Assembly (NCBI GenBank): GCA_947630535.1
Contig: CANRHZ010000001.1
Location: 62,001-126,000, forward strand
Source of the DNA: Candidatus Gastranaerophilales bacterium
GTDB taxonomy: Bacteria > Cyanobacteriota > Vampirovibrionia > Gastranaerophilales > Gastranaerophilaceae
Reading direction: 5' to 3'
DNA length: 64,000 nt
The position numbers and the translations under genes are program-made. Under the pieces are notes generated by a model that was not told the DNA's origin, did not search any database, and saw only the letters and a program-made list of their open reading frames with translations. This document shows, piece by piece, positions 8,361 through 18,745 of this stretch; the first letter of the stretch is position 1; every line of letters starts with the position of its first letter.

Positions 8361-10214
8361 ATGGAAATGAATTCAAATCAAATTAATTCAAACAATATAA
8401 ATAATACACAAGGACAGGTACCATATACTATGCCCCAACAGAAACCTGCGGGGGCTCAACCTTTATCATATGAAGAAAATTCCGTTGTATACAATGTTCC
8501 TAATGCCCCCATATATGCTCCCGCCCCCGCACAAAAGGGAGTAAGGCCGTTTGTCGGAAGCGAGCTTATGAGAAAGTATATGATAAATCAGGGCAGACAA
8601 ATATCCGAAATCAACAATGTTAACAGTATCCAAACCATAAACAGTAACGGTGTTCAATGGAAGAATAACTTAAGGGAAAATTTAAGAAGCGGAAAAGTTA
8701 ATATGCTTGCGGTTATTCCAAGAACCATGAGCGCAAAAGATACTGACGGTAACGGTTTAATTCAGGGTAATGAAGTAAGAGGAAACTTCATAAATGCCGT
8801 TGAAAGACTTGATGAAATCAAAAAAATGGGTATAAACACCCTTCATATCCTTCCTATTCACCCTACAAGCAAAACAAAGGCTATGGGAACGGCAGGCTCA
8901 CTTTATGCAATGGATGACCCGCTTTCAATTGACCCTAATTTAAAAGACCCCAATACTCCGGGGTCGGTTGAGGACCAGTGTAAATACTTTATTCAGGAAT
9001 GTCATAAAAGAGGAATAAGCGTTATGCTTGACCTTCCAAGTTGTGTTAGCGTCGACTTTGCAAACAAACACCCCGAATTAATGGCATTTGAAAAGGACGG
9101 CTCGGATAAAACCCCCGGCGGTTGGCAAGATATCAGAATGTTTAGAGTTTTTGATGATGAAGCAACAAGAAAACTCAACCCGCACTTACTTGAACTACAT
9201 AAAAAATATGTAGATATGTGTATTGACTTAGGATTTGACGGCATAAGGGCAGACGTTGGCAGAGCAAAACCCGCAGAATTTTGGGACATAATAATTCCTT
9301 ATTCAAGGTCAAAAGACCCTGATTTCGGATGGCTTGCAGAAACCTACACTTATGAAGATGCCTCTCCTCAATTAAATATGCCTCATGATAGACCTATAGA
9401 ACTTATGAAAGCAGGCTTTGACACTTATTACGGACAGTATCACATTTTTGACCAATGGACTAAAGCATCTCAGTTAAGAAACTATGTAAACGAACAAATT
9501 GATATGCAAAAACAGTTTGATGATAAACAGACAAGAACTCTTATTGGTTCGTTTTCAACTCATGACGACCAAAGCCCGATGTTTTATGGCGGCTCTCCGT
9601 GGGTTCAATTTACAAGCATTCTTCAATCCACCCTTCCTCTTTGCAACCCCTATTTTGTAGACGGGGTTCAATCGGGAGATTATTATTTATACCCTTATGA
9701 ACACGCTTATGCACCTGATACTCAAACAGATACCCACGAACTTGTAGTTCATAAAGGCAGAATTGATATCTTTAATCCGTCAAGACAACCCGGCGGCAAA
9801 AACCCAGAGATTGGAAAACAGATTGAAAATATGCTCAACTTAAGAAACGGCCAATACAATGATGTTATAACCAAAGGTTCAACCTGTTGGATTAAGCCGA
9901 GCCCGAATAATGACGAAATAATCTGCTTTGCAAGACAATACGGAAATAAAACCCTTCTTGTTGTCGGGAACAGAAACGTAAATAAAAGAAACAGTGCAAA
10001 AATAAAATTAAGTGACATTAAAGCATCTGACACTCTAAAAGACTTAACTTTGCCATACGGCGAAAAGAGCTATATACAAGCTGAGGACGGTGCACTTAAT
10101 TTAGATTTGGCACCATCAAGAATACATGTTTTTGAGATAAATGCTCCAAATATTGAACAGGACGCATTTGATGTTTCAAAATTTGTAAACGGTACATATA
10201 CAAGAGTCAAATAA
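8361..10214 (+). CDS. GH13 alpha-amylase-like protein with an EF-hand loop, intracellular
   Basis: 617 residues from ATG 8361; an in-frame TTG at 8340 is also open, but the ATG follows the previous stop and has GAGGGCGG upstream. After an Asn/Gln/Pro-rich N-terminus of about 110 residues comes an EF-hand-type loop DTDGNGLIQGNE (127-138), then a GH13 barrel. The barrel shows the DEIKKMGINTLHILPI strand, region II GIRAD with predicted nucleophile D298, region III WLAE with acid E327 and region IV THDD with D402. Region I reads DLPSCV (224-229), so the usual histidine is missing. A beta domain ends the protein. No signal peptide: a substrate such as glycogen inside the cell is inferred. The catalytic triad is visible, but specificity cannot be told. 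It follows two membrane-protein genes and precedes a second GH13 gene. Confidence 0.8.
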   Translation: MEMNSNQINSNNINNTQGQVPYTMPQQKPAGAQPLSYEENSVVYNVPNAPIYAPAPAQKGVRPFVGSELMRKYMINQGRQISEINNVNSIQTINSNGVQWKNNLRENLRSGKVNMLAVIPRTMSAKDTDGNGLIQGNEVRGNFINAVERLDEIKKMGINTLHILPIHPTSKTKAMGTAGSLYAMDDPLSIDPNLKDPNTPGSVEDQCKYFIQECHKRGISVMLDLPSCVSVDFANKHPELMAFEKDGSDKTPGGWQDIRMFRVFDDEATRKLNPHLLELHKKYVDMCIDLGFDGIRADVGRAKPAEFWDIIIPYSRSKDPDFGWLAETYTYEDASPQLNMPHDRPIELMKAGFDTYYGQYHIFDQWTKASQLRNYVNEQIDMQKQFDDKQTRTLIGSFSTHDDQSPMFYGGSPWVQFTSILQSTLPLCNPYFVDGVQSGDYYLYPYEHAYAPDTQTDTHELVVHKGRIDIFNPSRQPGGKNPEIGKQIENMLNLRNGQYNDVITKGSTCWIKPSPNNDEIICFARQYGNKTLLVVGNRNVNKRNSAKIKLSDIKASDTLKDLTLPYGEKSYIQAEDGALNLDLAPSRIHVFEINAPNIEQDAFDVSKFVNGTYTRVK

Positions 10215-10277
10215 ACTAAAGTTTTAATATAAAAATACGATATAAAAATAGGGAAAAAGGAATTCAAGGAGCTTCTT

Positions 10278-13200
10278 GTGGACTTATCAAAAGTAAATAC
10301 CAATAACAGATTAGACAATCTTTCATTTCAGGGTCAGCGAACCGTTAAACATGAAAGCGGAAAACGCTATGTAAGATTAACTCCCCCGCCTTCCGTTAAA
10401 ATTGATAATAAAAATGAGGAGCTCGGAATTGAGCTAATTATGCTTGCCGAAGTGGATAAAAAAGGCGCCAAATACAATTGGAGAAGCGTTGGCGAACCTA
10501 TAAGAGTTAATGTCGACCACGAATTTAAAAACGGCACAAAAACATACTTTGATGTCAATCTTCAAGACTACTGGCTTGATGATGCGGGCGAATACGGATA
10601 CAGATATGTTGTTTACAAAAAAGATAAAAGCCCTCTTGAAGATAAAGAAGTTTTAAGAACATATACAGATTCAATCGGCACCCCGTTTAATGCCAAAGAT
10701 AACGGCAGATTTACCGTGGCATCAACCAGACAGGGAACTCCTGATACTTCAGGTGCCATGTACCATGCTTTTCTTGATTCTTATAATGCGCTTTCAAACA
10801 TTACGAACAATTCTAAAGATTCGGAAAAATCCATTGAAGAATTCAGAAGAACTCACTTCAATAAAGCAGGGGGTACAATCAACGGGGTAACAGAAAAACT
10901 CGATTCCGATTTATCCGAATACAAATACATTATGCTCAACCCCACGGCAGGGGGCGGAGAAGTTTCATCTCACCTTTATCACCCGAAAAATAATTTTAGA
11001 GTACCGGAAGGAATAGGCTCAAAAGAGGACCTTCTTAATTTGCAGGTAGAATGTTTTAAAAGAGGTAAAGGCTATGTTCTGGACGGCGCATTCACATCTC
11101 AAGGTTACGAAGGTTTGCAGTTTAATCATGCCATGAAATGGGGTGAAGATTCGCCCTTTAAATACTGGTTTAAAAACCCCTCTGATGATGCATACAAACT
11201 TGCCGTACTTTCAGATTCCGACAATTCTCATACCGGAATAAGAATAGTTAACCCCTACAAAGCAAAAGGGTATGATTACGACCCCAATATGCCGTCATAC
11301 ATACAATTTTATGATGACAGACTTACGGATAAATCCCAGCTTGAAGATAAAGGGCATCTTATAACCAAATATGCAAAATCAAACACGGATGACCCGTATG
11401 AAATAACCACAAGACAAGATTCCGTTCTTCCGAATTTCTTTGAAATTGACCCCAAAAAACCGCCATACGTCGGTCTTTCGTATGGTCTTTTAAAAGATAT
11501 GAAAGACAAAGACGACATTCTTAGTCCCAAAGGACGTTCATATATTCTTACAAGAACAGGCAATGCAGGCGGATATACAGGATGGGACGGCAACATTGAT
11601 ATGGTTAAGATGAACTTATCCAATCACAGTAATTCTCCAAAATTAATCGAAGGTTGCACTCAGGCAAGAAACCAGATGTTTAATGCTGCAAGATATTGGA
11701 GCGAAGAAACCAGAAATGCAATAATAATGGATGTTGCGGATGAATTAAATAAAAGGTGCGATAACGATACGGAAACAACAGAAGATATAACACCTTCCTC
11801 AAAATCTTATTTAAATGAAATAGAAAAAAAATATAAACTGGACCGTAATACACTGGTAAATATATATAAAAGAATTTTAGCCCAAACTAATGCATCGGAT
11901 GAAGATATGTCGGATTATGCAAACTACAATATAGGCTCCGACAACAAAAGCCCAAAAGACTTTATTCAGGAAAAAGTTTTGAATTTCCCGCTTGAATCTT
12001 TAGATTATTCACCGGAACTTCTTGCGGTATTATCCACTCCATATATTACCCCGAGACCCTCAAGCAAAATTGGCGCAAGCGCAAGCAAAAAAGAGATAAT
12101 GCAAGATGCAATAAATAATACGGTTACAAAGCTTTCTCCATCAATGGAAAAAGCTTATAGAGAACAAATACCCTCAATTATCTCAATGATTTTAAGAAAT
12201 ATACAGGATAAAAATAATTTGCATCTTTTTGATGCAAATAGCGATTCTATAAGCAATATCACTCCCTTGGGAAAATATTTTATAGAAATGGCAACGGATG
12301 ACATTATGAATTACATAATGACAGAATCCCTCTTTTCGGGTGATACATATGCCGATTATAAAAATTCAAAACTGGAATACGGACTTTACGGCAAAAAAAC
12401 CGAAAATGAATCAACGGGAAGATATCTTACCCTAAAACGTCTTTTACCCGAAGGCGCAAGAAATGCGGAAGAAGAAGCAAATAAGGTTGCAAAAATGGCA
12501 TCCGACGGAATGCAAAAAATTATAAATAAAGGAAAAGACGAAGAAACGTTTAACGAATTTTGCAAATTTTTGTCCGACAAATACCTCAAATACAACCTTG
12601 CACAATACAAAATGGCAGAAGCGGTTGTTGACCAAACTGGTGCGGGATTAAACTGGAGGTTTGATGCTGCAAAAGACGTCGGTGATTGGGATGAAGCAAG
12701 ACAGGGCACTTTATCATCAGAAGCCGTTTGGGATGATGTTATAAGTTTTTGGACACCTTTTGTTTCCGAATTAAGAAAGGTTAACCCCTCATCTTATGTC
12801 GTTGCGGAAGTTACTTCGCTTGGCGAATTTAACAATTTTAACTGGGGAAAATATGATAATCAGGACAAAGCGGAAAATGCTTTCTATCAAAAAACAGGGG
12901 CAACGACAGGAAGTAACTATTCCACATTCTTTGGTCTATACCCAAAACTATTCGGTAAGAATGTTGAAGAAGGTAACATAGACAACTACCGTTCCATATA
13001 CAATTTTATGTACAGGGCCCAAGACTTTATCCAACCCGGCGATTATAAAGGACATTGCCCGAGCGAATTTATTTTGGGAAGCCATGTATTTTTAGATAAC
13101 CATGACAAACCGAGAGCAGCACACCTTATGGCAGTTGATGCAAAATTGTTCTGGTCTGATTTTCAGGATTGGAACCATAAGCTCGATAAAGACCATATAT

Positions 13201-14420
13201 CACGTGCCGAAAAAGTATTAGATAGACCTTATAACGACAATATGAGCTCAAAAGCGGTTGCAGTTGCAGAAAAGTATCTTGAATATTTTGATAAAGCGGC
13301 ATCGGAAGTCGGATTGAGTCAGGATAAAAAAGAAATAATCAAAAAAGCAATTAAACACCTTGCAAACGGTTATAAATATAAAGCCGCAACTTCAAACCCG
13401 AATGATGCATCCTATAAAAGAGCAGACGCATTTGGAAGCACACCGTTTGAAATTACCGCTCCGCACGTAATGGAGCAGGCTTGTGCTATGGGATTAAAGA
13501 TTGAAAATTTAACCTCAAGAAAAATACTTGACAGTGTGCTTGAAAAAATGAGAGCGCCATATATAAGCAAAATGATAGCAATTAATGAACTTGCAACGGG
13601 TACAGTCGGCATAATGACAACATTTGCAGGGGATGAATTTGCGCAAACGGGTTCCGAAACAAAGTCTAAAAACTTTGAAGTAGGGTGCAGAAATGTTGTT
13701 CGTCACGATTGGATTAATGAAAATCCCAAAAAAGACGTTATAGACTTTTATAACAGATTGGACCAAACAAAGGCATTTGCAAAATCAAAAGGCGCAAGCG
13801 CACTTTCAAACGGTTCTCCCGTCATAATATTCCCTGATGTGGTTTCTCTTGCAACAAAAGATGAAATTATAAACGGCTTAAAACAGGTGGGCGAAGATAA
13901 TCTTAAAGATGTTTGCAGGTTTACAGGCAAAAACAGTCAGGACGAAATTATAGCCGAACTTCAAAAGATGGAAGAAGGCGACATTAAACAAAAAGTTAAA
14001 GAAAATATCCGAAGAATTGCTTCCAAAGACAAAAATACGGGAAGAACAAGGTGGGTATTATCAAAAATCGTTCCCGATAAAGCTGAAACCGGAGCAATAT
14101 TAAAATATAACGATAAAGGCGAAAATGTAATTACAATGGTTACAAATGCTTTTATACCTAAAGACCCCCAAAAAGTTTCAGGACTTGTAGACAATGCAGA
14201 CGCTCCTTTTATTTCAGATATCGAATTAAAAGATGAGGAGGGCAATTTAATTGCAAGAACCGGAACCGTATTTGAAAAAATGACCTATGACAAGAAAAAA
14301 AATAAATATGTTCCTGACGGTGTATTCTTATATAATAAAAACGGTACACTAATATCTGCCAAAGGGGAAAATTCAAAACTCGATTCTACGGTCACTTATT
14401 TTGTAAAAAAGAGCCATTAA
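10278..14420 (+). CDS. Very large, divergent GH13 alpha-amylase-like protein
   Basis: 1380 residues from GTG 10278, 7 nt behind AAGGA. An N-terminal beta-sandwich-like region (about 20-130) precedes a split barrel. Region I is VLDGAF (D269, with Ser at the usual histidine position), followed by an insertion of several hundred residues. Then come region II LNWRFDAAKD (nucleophile D796), region III VVAEVTSLGEF (E844) and region IV FLDNHDKPR (D943). Ordinary GH13 enzymes have roughly a hundred residues between regions I and II; here there are over 500. The end (about 1250-1380) looks like a beta domain. No signal peptide is seen; the N-terminus carries NNRLDNLSFQG. It is the last gene of the operon before a strong terminator. 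Active glycosidase or transglycosidase is likely from the intact triad; the substrate is unknown. Confidence 0.78.
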   Translation: MDLSKVNTNNRLDNLSFQGQRTVKHESGKRYVRLTPPPSVKIDNKNEELGIELIMLAEVDKKGAKYNWRSVGEPIRVNVDHEFKNGTKTYFDVNLQDYWLDDAGEYGYRYVVYKKDKSPLEDKEVLRTYTDSIGTPFNAKDNGRFTVASTRQGTPDTSGAMYHAFLDSYNALSNITNNSKDSEKSIEEFRRTHFNKAGGTINGVTEKLDSDLSEYKYIMLNPTAGGGEVSSHLYHPKNNFRVPEGIGSKEDLLNLQVECFKRGKGYVLDGAFTSQGYEGLQFNHAMKWGEDSPFKYWFKNPSDDAYKLAVLSDSDNSHTGIRIVNPYKAKGYDYDPNMPSYIQFYDDRLTDKSQLEDKGHLITKYAKSNTDDPYEITTRQDSVLPNFFEIDPKKPPYVGLSYGLLKDMKDKDDILSPKGRSYILTRTGNAGGYTGWDGNIDMVKMNLSNHSNSPKLIEGCTQARNQMFNAARYWSEETRNAIIMDVADELNKRCDNDTETTEDITPSSKSYLNEIEKKYKLDRNTLVNIYKRILAQTNASDEDMSDYANYNIGSDNKSPKDFIQEKVLNFPLESLDYSPELLAVLSTPYITPRPSSKIGASASKKEIMQDAINNTVTKLSPSMEKAYREQIPSIISMILRNIQDKNNLHLFDANSDSISNITPLGKYFIEMATDDIMNYIMTESLFSGDTYADYKNSKLEYGLYGKKTENESTGRYLTLKRLLPEGARNAEEEANKVAKMASDGMQKIINKGKDEETFNEFCKFLSDKYLKYNLAQYKMAEAVVDQTGAGLNWRFDAAKDVGDWDEARQGTLSSEAVWDDVISFWTPFVSELRKVNPSSYVVAEVTSLGEFNNFNWGKYDNQDKAENAFYQKTGATTGSNYSTFFGLYPKLFGKNVEEGNIDNYRSIYNFMYRAQDFIQPGDYKGHCPSEFILGSHVFLDNHDKPRAAHLMAVDAKLFWSDFQDWNHKLDKDHISRAEKVLDRPYNDNMSSKAVAVAEKYLEYFDKAASEVGLSQDKKEIIKKAIKHLANGYKYKAATSNPNDASYKRADAFGSTPFEITAPHVMEQACAMGLKIENLTSRKILDSVLEKMRAPYISKMIAINELATGTVGIMTTFAGDEFAQTGSETKSKNFEVGCRNVVRHDWINENPKKDVIDFYNRLDQTKAFAKSKGASALSNGSPVIIFPDVVSLATKDEIINGLKQVGEDNLKDVCRFTGKNSQDEIIAELQKMEEGDIKQKVKENIRRIASKDKNTGRTRWVLSKIVPDKAETGAILKYNDKGENVITMVTNAFIPKDPQKVSGLVDNADAPFISDIELKDEEGNLIARTGTVFEKMTYDKKKNKYVPDGVFLYNKNGTLISAKGENSKLDSTVTYFVKKSH

Positions 14421-14435
14421 TATAAAACAATTAAT

Positions 14436-14460
14436 AAAAGCCTGAAAAATTCAGGCTTTT
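14436..14460. terminator. Bidirectional intrinsic terminator
   Basis: An 11-bp perfect stem (AAAAGCCTGAA / TTCAGGCTTTT) with a 3-nt loop lies between the convergent GH13 gene and the SH3-like gene. The A and T runs on both flanks suit termination in both directions. Confidence 0.9.
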
Positions 14461-15113
14461 TATCTTAAATCAGGAAAAGCGATAATTGAGCCGTTATCCA
14501 ATCGCCACTTTAACCATCCGGTTTTTGTTTCGCCATCATAGGTGGTTATTTTAACAAGCATCCAATCTTTGCTTATAAGCCATAAGGAAGTATGTTTGGG
14601 GAAAGAAAATTCATCCACTTTTGTGCTTTTAATATCGGATGAAGAATATAGAACTTTGTTTTTAGGGTTAATATTCCGAAATAAATATATACCATACTTT
14701 CTGCCGTACAAATTGAAAAACTCGCTCCAGCTCATATAGTCAATTTTTTCGGTTTTTTTTATCCAGCCGAACAGTTTCATTTTTTGATTGTAACAAACGT
14801 AATACCAATCGTCCGTATCGTATTCAACAGGCATTAACATTATCTTTTTTTCATTAGATACCGCAAGAAAAGTGTTTTCTATTTCACTATATGGTACGGA
14901 TTTTTCTCTAACAATGATATTACCGTTATCAAGAGTAACGGAAGCTATTACATTGGCATTATCATTATCCGAATCATATATTAAGACACTGTCATCAAGA
15001 GAAATTAAGCCGTTTCCGTAATAAAAGGACGGATTAACATAAGCAGGCATATAATCTGCAAATGCGACAGTTGTTGACAAGATAATAAAAAGTAAGATAA
15101 AAAGTTTTTTCAT
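14460..15113 (-). CDS. Secreted SH3-like domain protein
   Basis: 217 residues with a signal peptide (MKKLFILLFIILSTTVAFA, cleavage after about residue 19). The mature part has beta-rich segments of the bacterial SH3 type: DSDNDNANVIASVTLDNGN, DTDDWYYVCYNQKMKLFGWI, and TSLWLISKDWMLVKI followed by TGWLKWRLDNGS. Such domains usually bind peptidoglycan or other envelope partners. The gene is monocistronic and divergent from rpoB. The ATG at 15113 has no ribosome binding site but a perfect TATAAT 7 nt upstream. Export and SH3-like repeats are fairly clear; the ligand is unknown. Confidence 0.65.
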   Translation of the reverse strand: MKKLFILLFIILSTTVAFADYMPAYVNPSFYYGNGLISLDDSVLIYDSDNDNANVIASVTLDNGNIIVREKSVPYSEIENTFLAVSNEKKIMLMPVEYDTDDWYYVCYNQKMKLFGWIKKTEKIDYMSWSEFFNLYGRKYGIYLFRNINPKNKVLYSSSDIKSTKVDEFSFPKHTSLWLISKDWMLVKITTYDGETKTGWLKWRLDNGSIIAFPDLR

Positions 15114-15126
15114 TATAAATATTATA
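15111..15126 (-). promoter_or_regulatory. -10 box abutting the SH3-protein start (leaderless candidate)
   Basis: On the minus strand a perfect TATAAT (15121-15126) is separated by 7 nt from the ATG at 15113. No Shine-Dalgarno sequence is present and the -35 region is poor. Confidence 0.45.
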
Positions 15127-15204
15127 AAGTTATTTTTAGAAAAATAAAATCATTAATTAATTTAATAAAGAAAAAGTATTGTAACAACTTGTAAAGTTGC
15201 CAAC

Positions 15205-15232
15205 TTGACTAGTAACTTTTAGAGAGTACGAT
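15205..15232 (+). promoter_or_regulatory. Probable rpoB-rpoC1-rpoC2 promoter
   Basis: TTGACT (15205-15210), a 16-bp spacer and TACGAT (15227-15232) would give an mRNA leader of about 125 nt before the rpoB ATG. Confidence 0.5.
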
Positions 15233-15253
15233 TATATAAGTTAAAATTGTCAT

Positions 15254-15284
15254 GATTATGGAGAAATTTCGCTTTTTCGTAATC
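15254..15284 (+). promoter_or_regulatory. Stem-loop in the rpoB leader
   Basis: 15254-15265 can pair with 15273-15284 in a 12-bp stem (three G-U pairs; the base is GATTA/TAATC) with a 7-nt loop. It lies about 80 nt upstream of the ATG and is not followed by a U-run. It could be a leader structure for autoregulation or mRNA stability; this is inferred from pairing only. Confidence 0.4.
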
Positions 15285-15364
15285 CTGCAAAAGATTAAAA
15301 CCCAAGCAAAACAACAATAAACACTTGATTTTAATAAGTAATTACATATATTAGAGGTACTTAA

Positions 15365-18300
15365 ATGTCAAAAACACAATATGCTAACCGTGTTACTCCA
15401 ATGGGCATTCCACCTACCCGTTTGAGTGAACTTCCCGATTTGATTGAAATACAAAAAAAATCGTTTGAGTGGTTTTTGAAAGAAGGCTTAAAAGAAGAAT
15501 TACTTTCTTTTTCGCCGGTTAAAGACTACACAGGCAGACTTGAATTACATTTTCTTCCGAATTACACATTTGACAATCCCAAGTATACGATTGAAGAAGC
15601 CAGAATTCACGATGCAACCTATTCAAAACAACTTAAGGTTATGATGAGGCTTGTGAACCGTGATTCAGGGGAAATCAAAGAACAAGAAGTATATATTGGC
15701 GATATCCCGACCATGACCGATAAAGGTACGTTTATCGTTAACGGTGCGGAACGTGTAATCGTATCTCAAATAGTAAGAAGCCCCGGTATATATTACAAAA
15801 AAGAAGTTTCTCCCACTGGAAAACGCTTATACAATGCTACATTAATTCCAAATAGGGGTGCTTGGCTTAAAATTGAAACCGATTCAAACGATTTGGTTTA
15901 TGTAAAAATTGATAAAAACAGAAAAATTTTAGCTTCAACACTTCTGAAAGCTCTGGGTATAACTCCTGTTGAAATGGAAACATTATTTACCCATTTTGAA
16001 TTTTTGAAGAAAACTCTTGAAAAAGATACAACAAAATCAACGGATGAAGCTTTAATTGAAGTTTATAAAAAACTAAGACCCGGCGACCCGGCTTCAGCAG
16101 CAGGCGGAAGGTCTATTCTTGAAGCAAGATTTTTTGATGAAAAGAAATACGATATCGGTAAAGTCGGCCGTTATAAATTGAATAAAAAACTCGGTTTGAA
16201 TTTACCTGAAACACAAAGAACAATTACAATACAAGATATTGTTGCCGCAGTTGAATATTTAATCAATTTGACATACGACGAAGGTGTTCTTGATGATATA
16301 GACCACTTGGGTAATCGTCGTATACGTTCGGTTGGTGAATTGCTTCAAAACCAATTCAGAGTTGGTTTAAGTCGTATCGAAAGAATAGTTAAAGAAAGAA
16401 TGACACTTCAAGATTCCGAAACTTTAACTCCGCTAAACCTTTTGAATGTTAAACCTCTGAATGCTGCAATAAAAGAGTTTTTCGGTTCATCACAACTTTC
16501 CCAGTTTATGGACCAAACCAATCCGCTTGCGGAACTTACTCACAAAAGAAGAATATCGGCCCTTGGCCCCGGCGGTCTTATGAGAGAACGTGCAGGGTTT
16601 GCGGTTCGTGACATTCACCCTTCTCAATACGGACGTATTTGTCCTGTTGAAACTCCTGAAGGTCCGAACGCAGGTCTTATAGGTTCACTTGCAACACACG
16701 CAAGAGTTAACGATTACGGCTTCATTGAATCTCCGTTCTTTGTCGTAAAAGACGGTGTTGTAACGGAAGAAGTACACTATTTAACGGCAGATGAAGATGA
16801 AAACTATCGTGTTGCTCCTGCTGACGTACAATTAGACAAAAACAGAAAAATTATTGAACCGTTTATACCTGTAAGATATCGTTCCGAATTTACCATGGGC
16901 GATTCAAAGAAGGTTGACTACTTTGGTGTTTCACCTATTCAGATTATATCGGTTGCAACTTCATTAATTCCGTTTATTGAACATGATGATGCTAACCGTG
17001 CATTGATGGGCTCAAACATGCAACGTCAGGCAGTACCTCTCCTTATTACTCAAAGACCTGTTGTTGGAACAGGTTTAGAAAAAAGAGCCGCAAAAGACTC
17101 GGGAATGGTTTCCGTTTCTGATTGCGACGGTGTTGTGGAAAGAGTAGTCGGCGAAGAAATATTTATAAAAGATAAAAACGGCAAAATACATCAACACCAG
17201 CTTTTAAAATATGTAAGATCTAATCAGGATACTTGCATAAACCAAAGACCTATTGTAAAAGCAGGTCAAGAGGTTAAAAAAGGTGATGTTATAGCTGACG
17301 GCGCTTCTACCAATATGGGTGAGCTTTCTTTAGGTAAAAACGTGCTTGTTGCATATATGCCTTGGGAAGGCTACAACTACGAAGATGCTATTTTGCTTTC
17401 AGAAAGATGCGTTTATGATGATGTATTCACATCAGTTCATATAGAAAAACTTGAAATTGATGCACGTCAAACGAAATTAGGACCCGAAGAAATTACAAGG
17501 GAAGTTCCTAATGTATCGGAAGATGCAATCAGACATCTTGACGAAAGAGGTATTGTAAGAATTGGTGCAAGAGTATACGCTGATGATATTTTGGTCGGAA
17601 AAATTACTCCAAAAGGCGAATCAGAGCATCCTCCGGAAGAAAAACTTTTAAGAGCAATATTTGCAGAAAAAGCAAGAGATGTTAAAGACAATTCTCTTAA
17701 AGTTCCTCACGGAGAAGGTGGCAGAGTTGTCGACGTTAAAGTGTTCGACAGAGAAAAAGGAGATGAACTGCCACCGGGTGCAAATACCGTAATCAGAGTT
17801 TACGTTGCACAAAAACGTAAAATCTCAGTCGGGGATAAACTTTCAGGTCGTCACGGTAACAAAGGTATAGTTTCAAGAATTCTTCCTAAAGAAGATATGC
17901 CCTTCTTACCTGATGGTACTCCCGTTGATATAGTTTTAAATCCTCTTGGTGTTCCTTCCCGTATGAATGTCGGACAAACTTATGAATGTTTGTTGGGATT
18001 AGCGGCATACCTTACAGGAAACCACTATGAAGCTCCTCCGTTTGATGAAATGTACGGGGCTAACCAATCAGAAATTGCTACAAAGGCTGAACTTTTAAAA
18101 GGTATTAAAGAATCAGGCTGCAATTGGGTTAGAGAGGACGGCAAAGTGACTTTATATGACGGACGTACGGGCGAACCGTTTGATGAACCTGTTGCTGTCG
18201 GACTTTCATATATATTGAAACTTGTCCACCTCGTTGATGATAAAATCCATGCAAGATCAACAGGCCCGTATTCACTTGTAACTCAACAACCGTTAGGCGG

Positions 18301-18679
18301 TAAGGCACAATTTGGCGGTCAGAGATTTGGTGAAATGGAAGTTTGGGCACTTGAAGCTTACGGCGCTGCATACACACTTCAGGAAATGTTAACCATTAAG
18401 TCTGATGATGTTAACGGCAGAAGCAGAGCATACGAAGCAATAGTTAAGGGAGATAACATCCCAAGACCCGGAATACCCGAATCATTCAAAGTATTGGTTC
18501 GTGAACTTCAATCTATCGGTCTTGATATCACGGTTGCTAAAAAAGGCGGCGAAGAAGTTGACCTTATGTCGGATACTGACGACTTAAGAAGATCGGCCCC
18601 CAAACGTGTATTATCAGATATGGATTCCGAGTTATTAAACATTAACTTCTTTGAAACACCCGCAAGCTTTAAGGATTAA
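15365..18679 (+). CDS. rpoB: RNA polymerase beta subunit
   Basis: Catalytic beta subunit of RNA polymerase. At 1104 residues it is compact, similar to cyanobacterial beta. Landmarks: the N-terminal lobe with [10 protein letters not shown]; the rifampicin pocket [17 protein letters not shown] followed by [62 protein letters not shown]; and the C-terminal [20 protein letters not shown]. The rifampicin pocket has no known resistance substitution that I can see. AGAGGTAC precedes the ATG. It heads the operon rpoB-rpoC1-rpoC2; no rplJ-rplL lies upstream, as in Cyanobacteria. Confidence 0.98.
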   Translation: MSKTQYANRVTPMGIPPTRLSELPDLIEIQKKSFEWFLKEGLKEELLSFSPVKDYTGRLELHFLPNYTFDNPKYTIEEARIHDATYSKQLKVMMRLVNRDSGEIKEQEVYIGDIPTMTDKGTFIVNGAERVIVSQIVRSPGIYYKKEVSPTGKRLYNATLIPNRGAWLKIETDSNDLVYVKIDKNRKILASTLLKALGITPVEMETLFTHFEFLKKTLEKDTTKSTDEALIEVYKKLRPGDPASAAGGRSILEARFFDEKKYDIGKVGRYKLNKKLGLNLPETQRTITIQDIVAAVEYLINLTYDEGVLDDIDHLGNRRIRSVGELLQNQFRVGLSRIERIVKERMTLQDSETLTPLNLLNVKPLNAAIKEFFGSSQLSQFMDQTNPLAELTHKRRISALGPGGLMRERAGFAVRDIHPSQYGRICPVETPEGPNAGLIGSLATHARVNDYGFIESPFFVVKDGVVTEEVHYLTADEDENYRVAPADVQLDKNRKIIEPFIPVRYRSEFTMGDSKKVDYFGVSPIQIISVATSLIPFIEHDDANRALMGSNMQRQAVPLLITQRPVVGTGLEKRAAKDSGMVSVSDCDGVVERVVGEEIFIKDKNGKIHQHQLLKYVRSNQDTCINQRPIVKAGQEVKKGDVIADGASTNMGELSLGKNVLVAYMPWEGYNYEDAILLSERCVYDDVFTSVHIEKLEIDARQTKLGPEEITREVPNVSEDAIRHLDERGIVRIGARVYADDILVGKITPKGESEHPPEEKLLRAIFAEKARDVKDNSLKVPHGEGGRVVDVKVFDREKGDELPPGANTVIRVYVAQKRKISVGDKLSGRHGNKGIVSRILPKEDMPFLPDGTPVDIVLNPLGVPSRMNVGQTYECLLGLAAYLTGNHYEAPPFDEMYGANQSEIATKAELLKGIKESGCNWVREDGKVTLYDGRTGEPFDEPVAVGLSYILKLVHLVDDKIHARSTGPYSLVTQQPLGGKAQFGGQRFGEMEVWALEAYGAAYTLQEMLTIKSDDVNGRSRAYEAIVKGDNIPRPGIPESFKVLVRELQSIGLDITVAKKGGEEVDLMSDTDDLRRSAPKRVLSDMDSELLNINFFETPASFKD

Positions 18680-18745
18680 CCTTGAAGCTTGAATAAGGGG
18701 TGATTTTAAAAATATTTACGACATAAAAAATTAAGGAGAAAGAAG

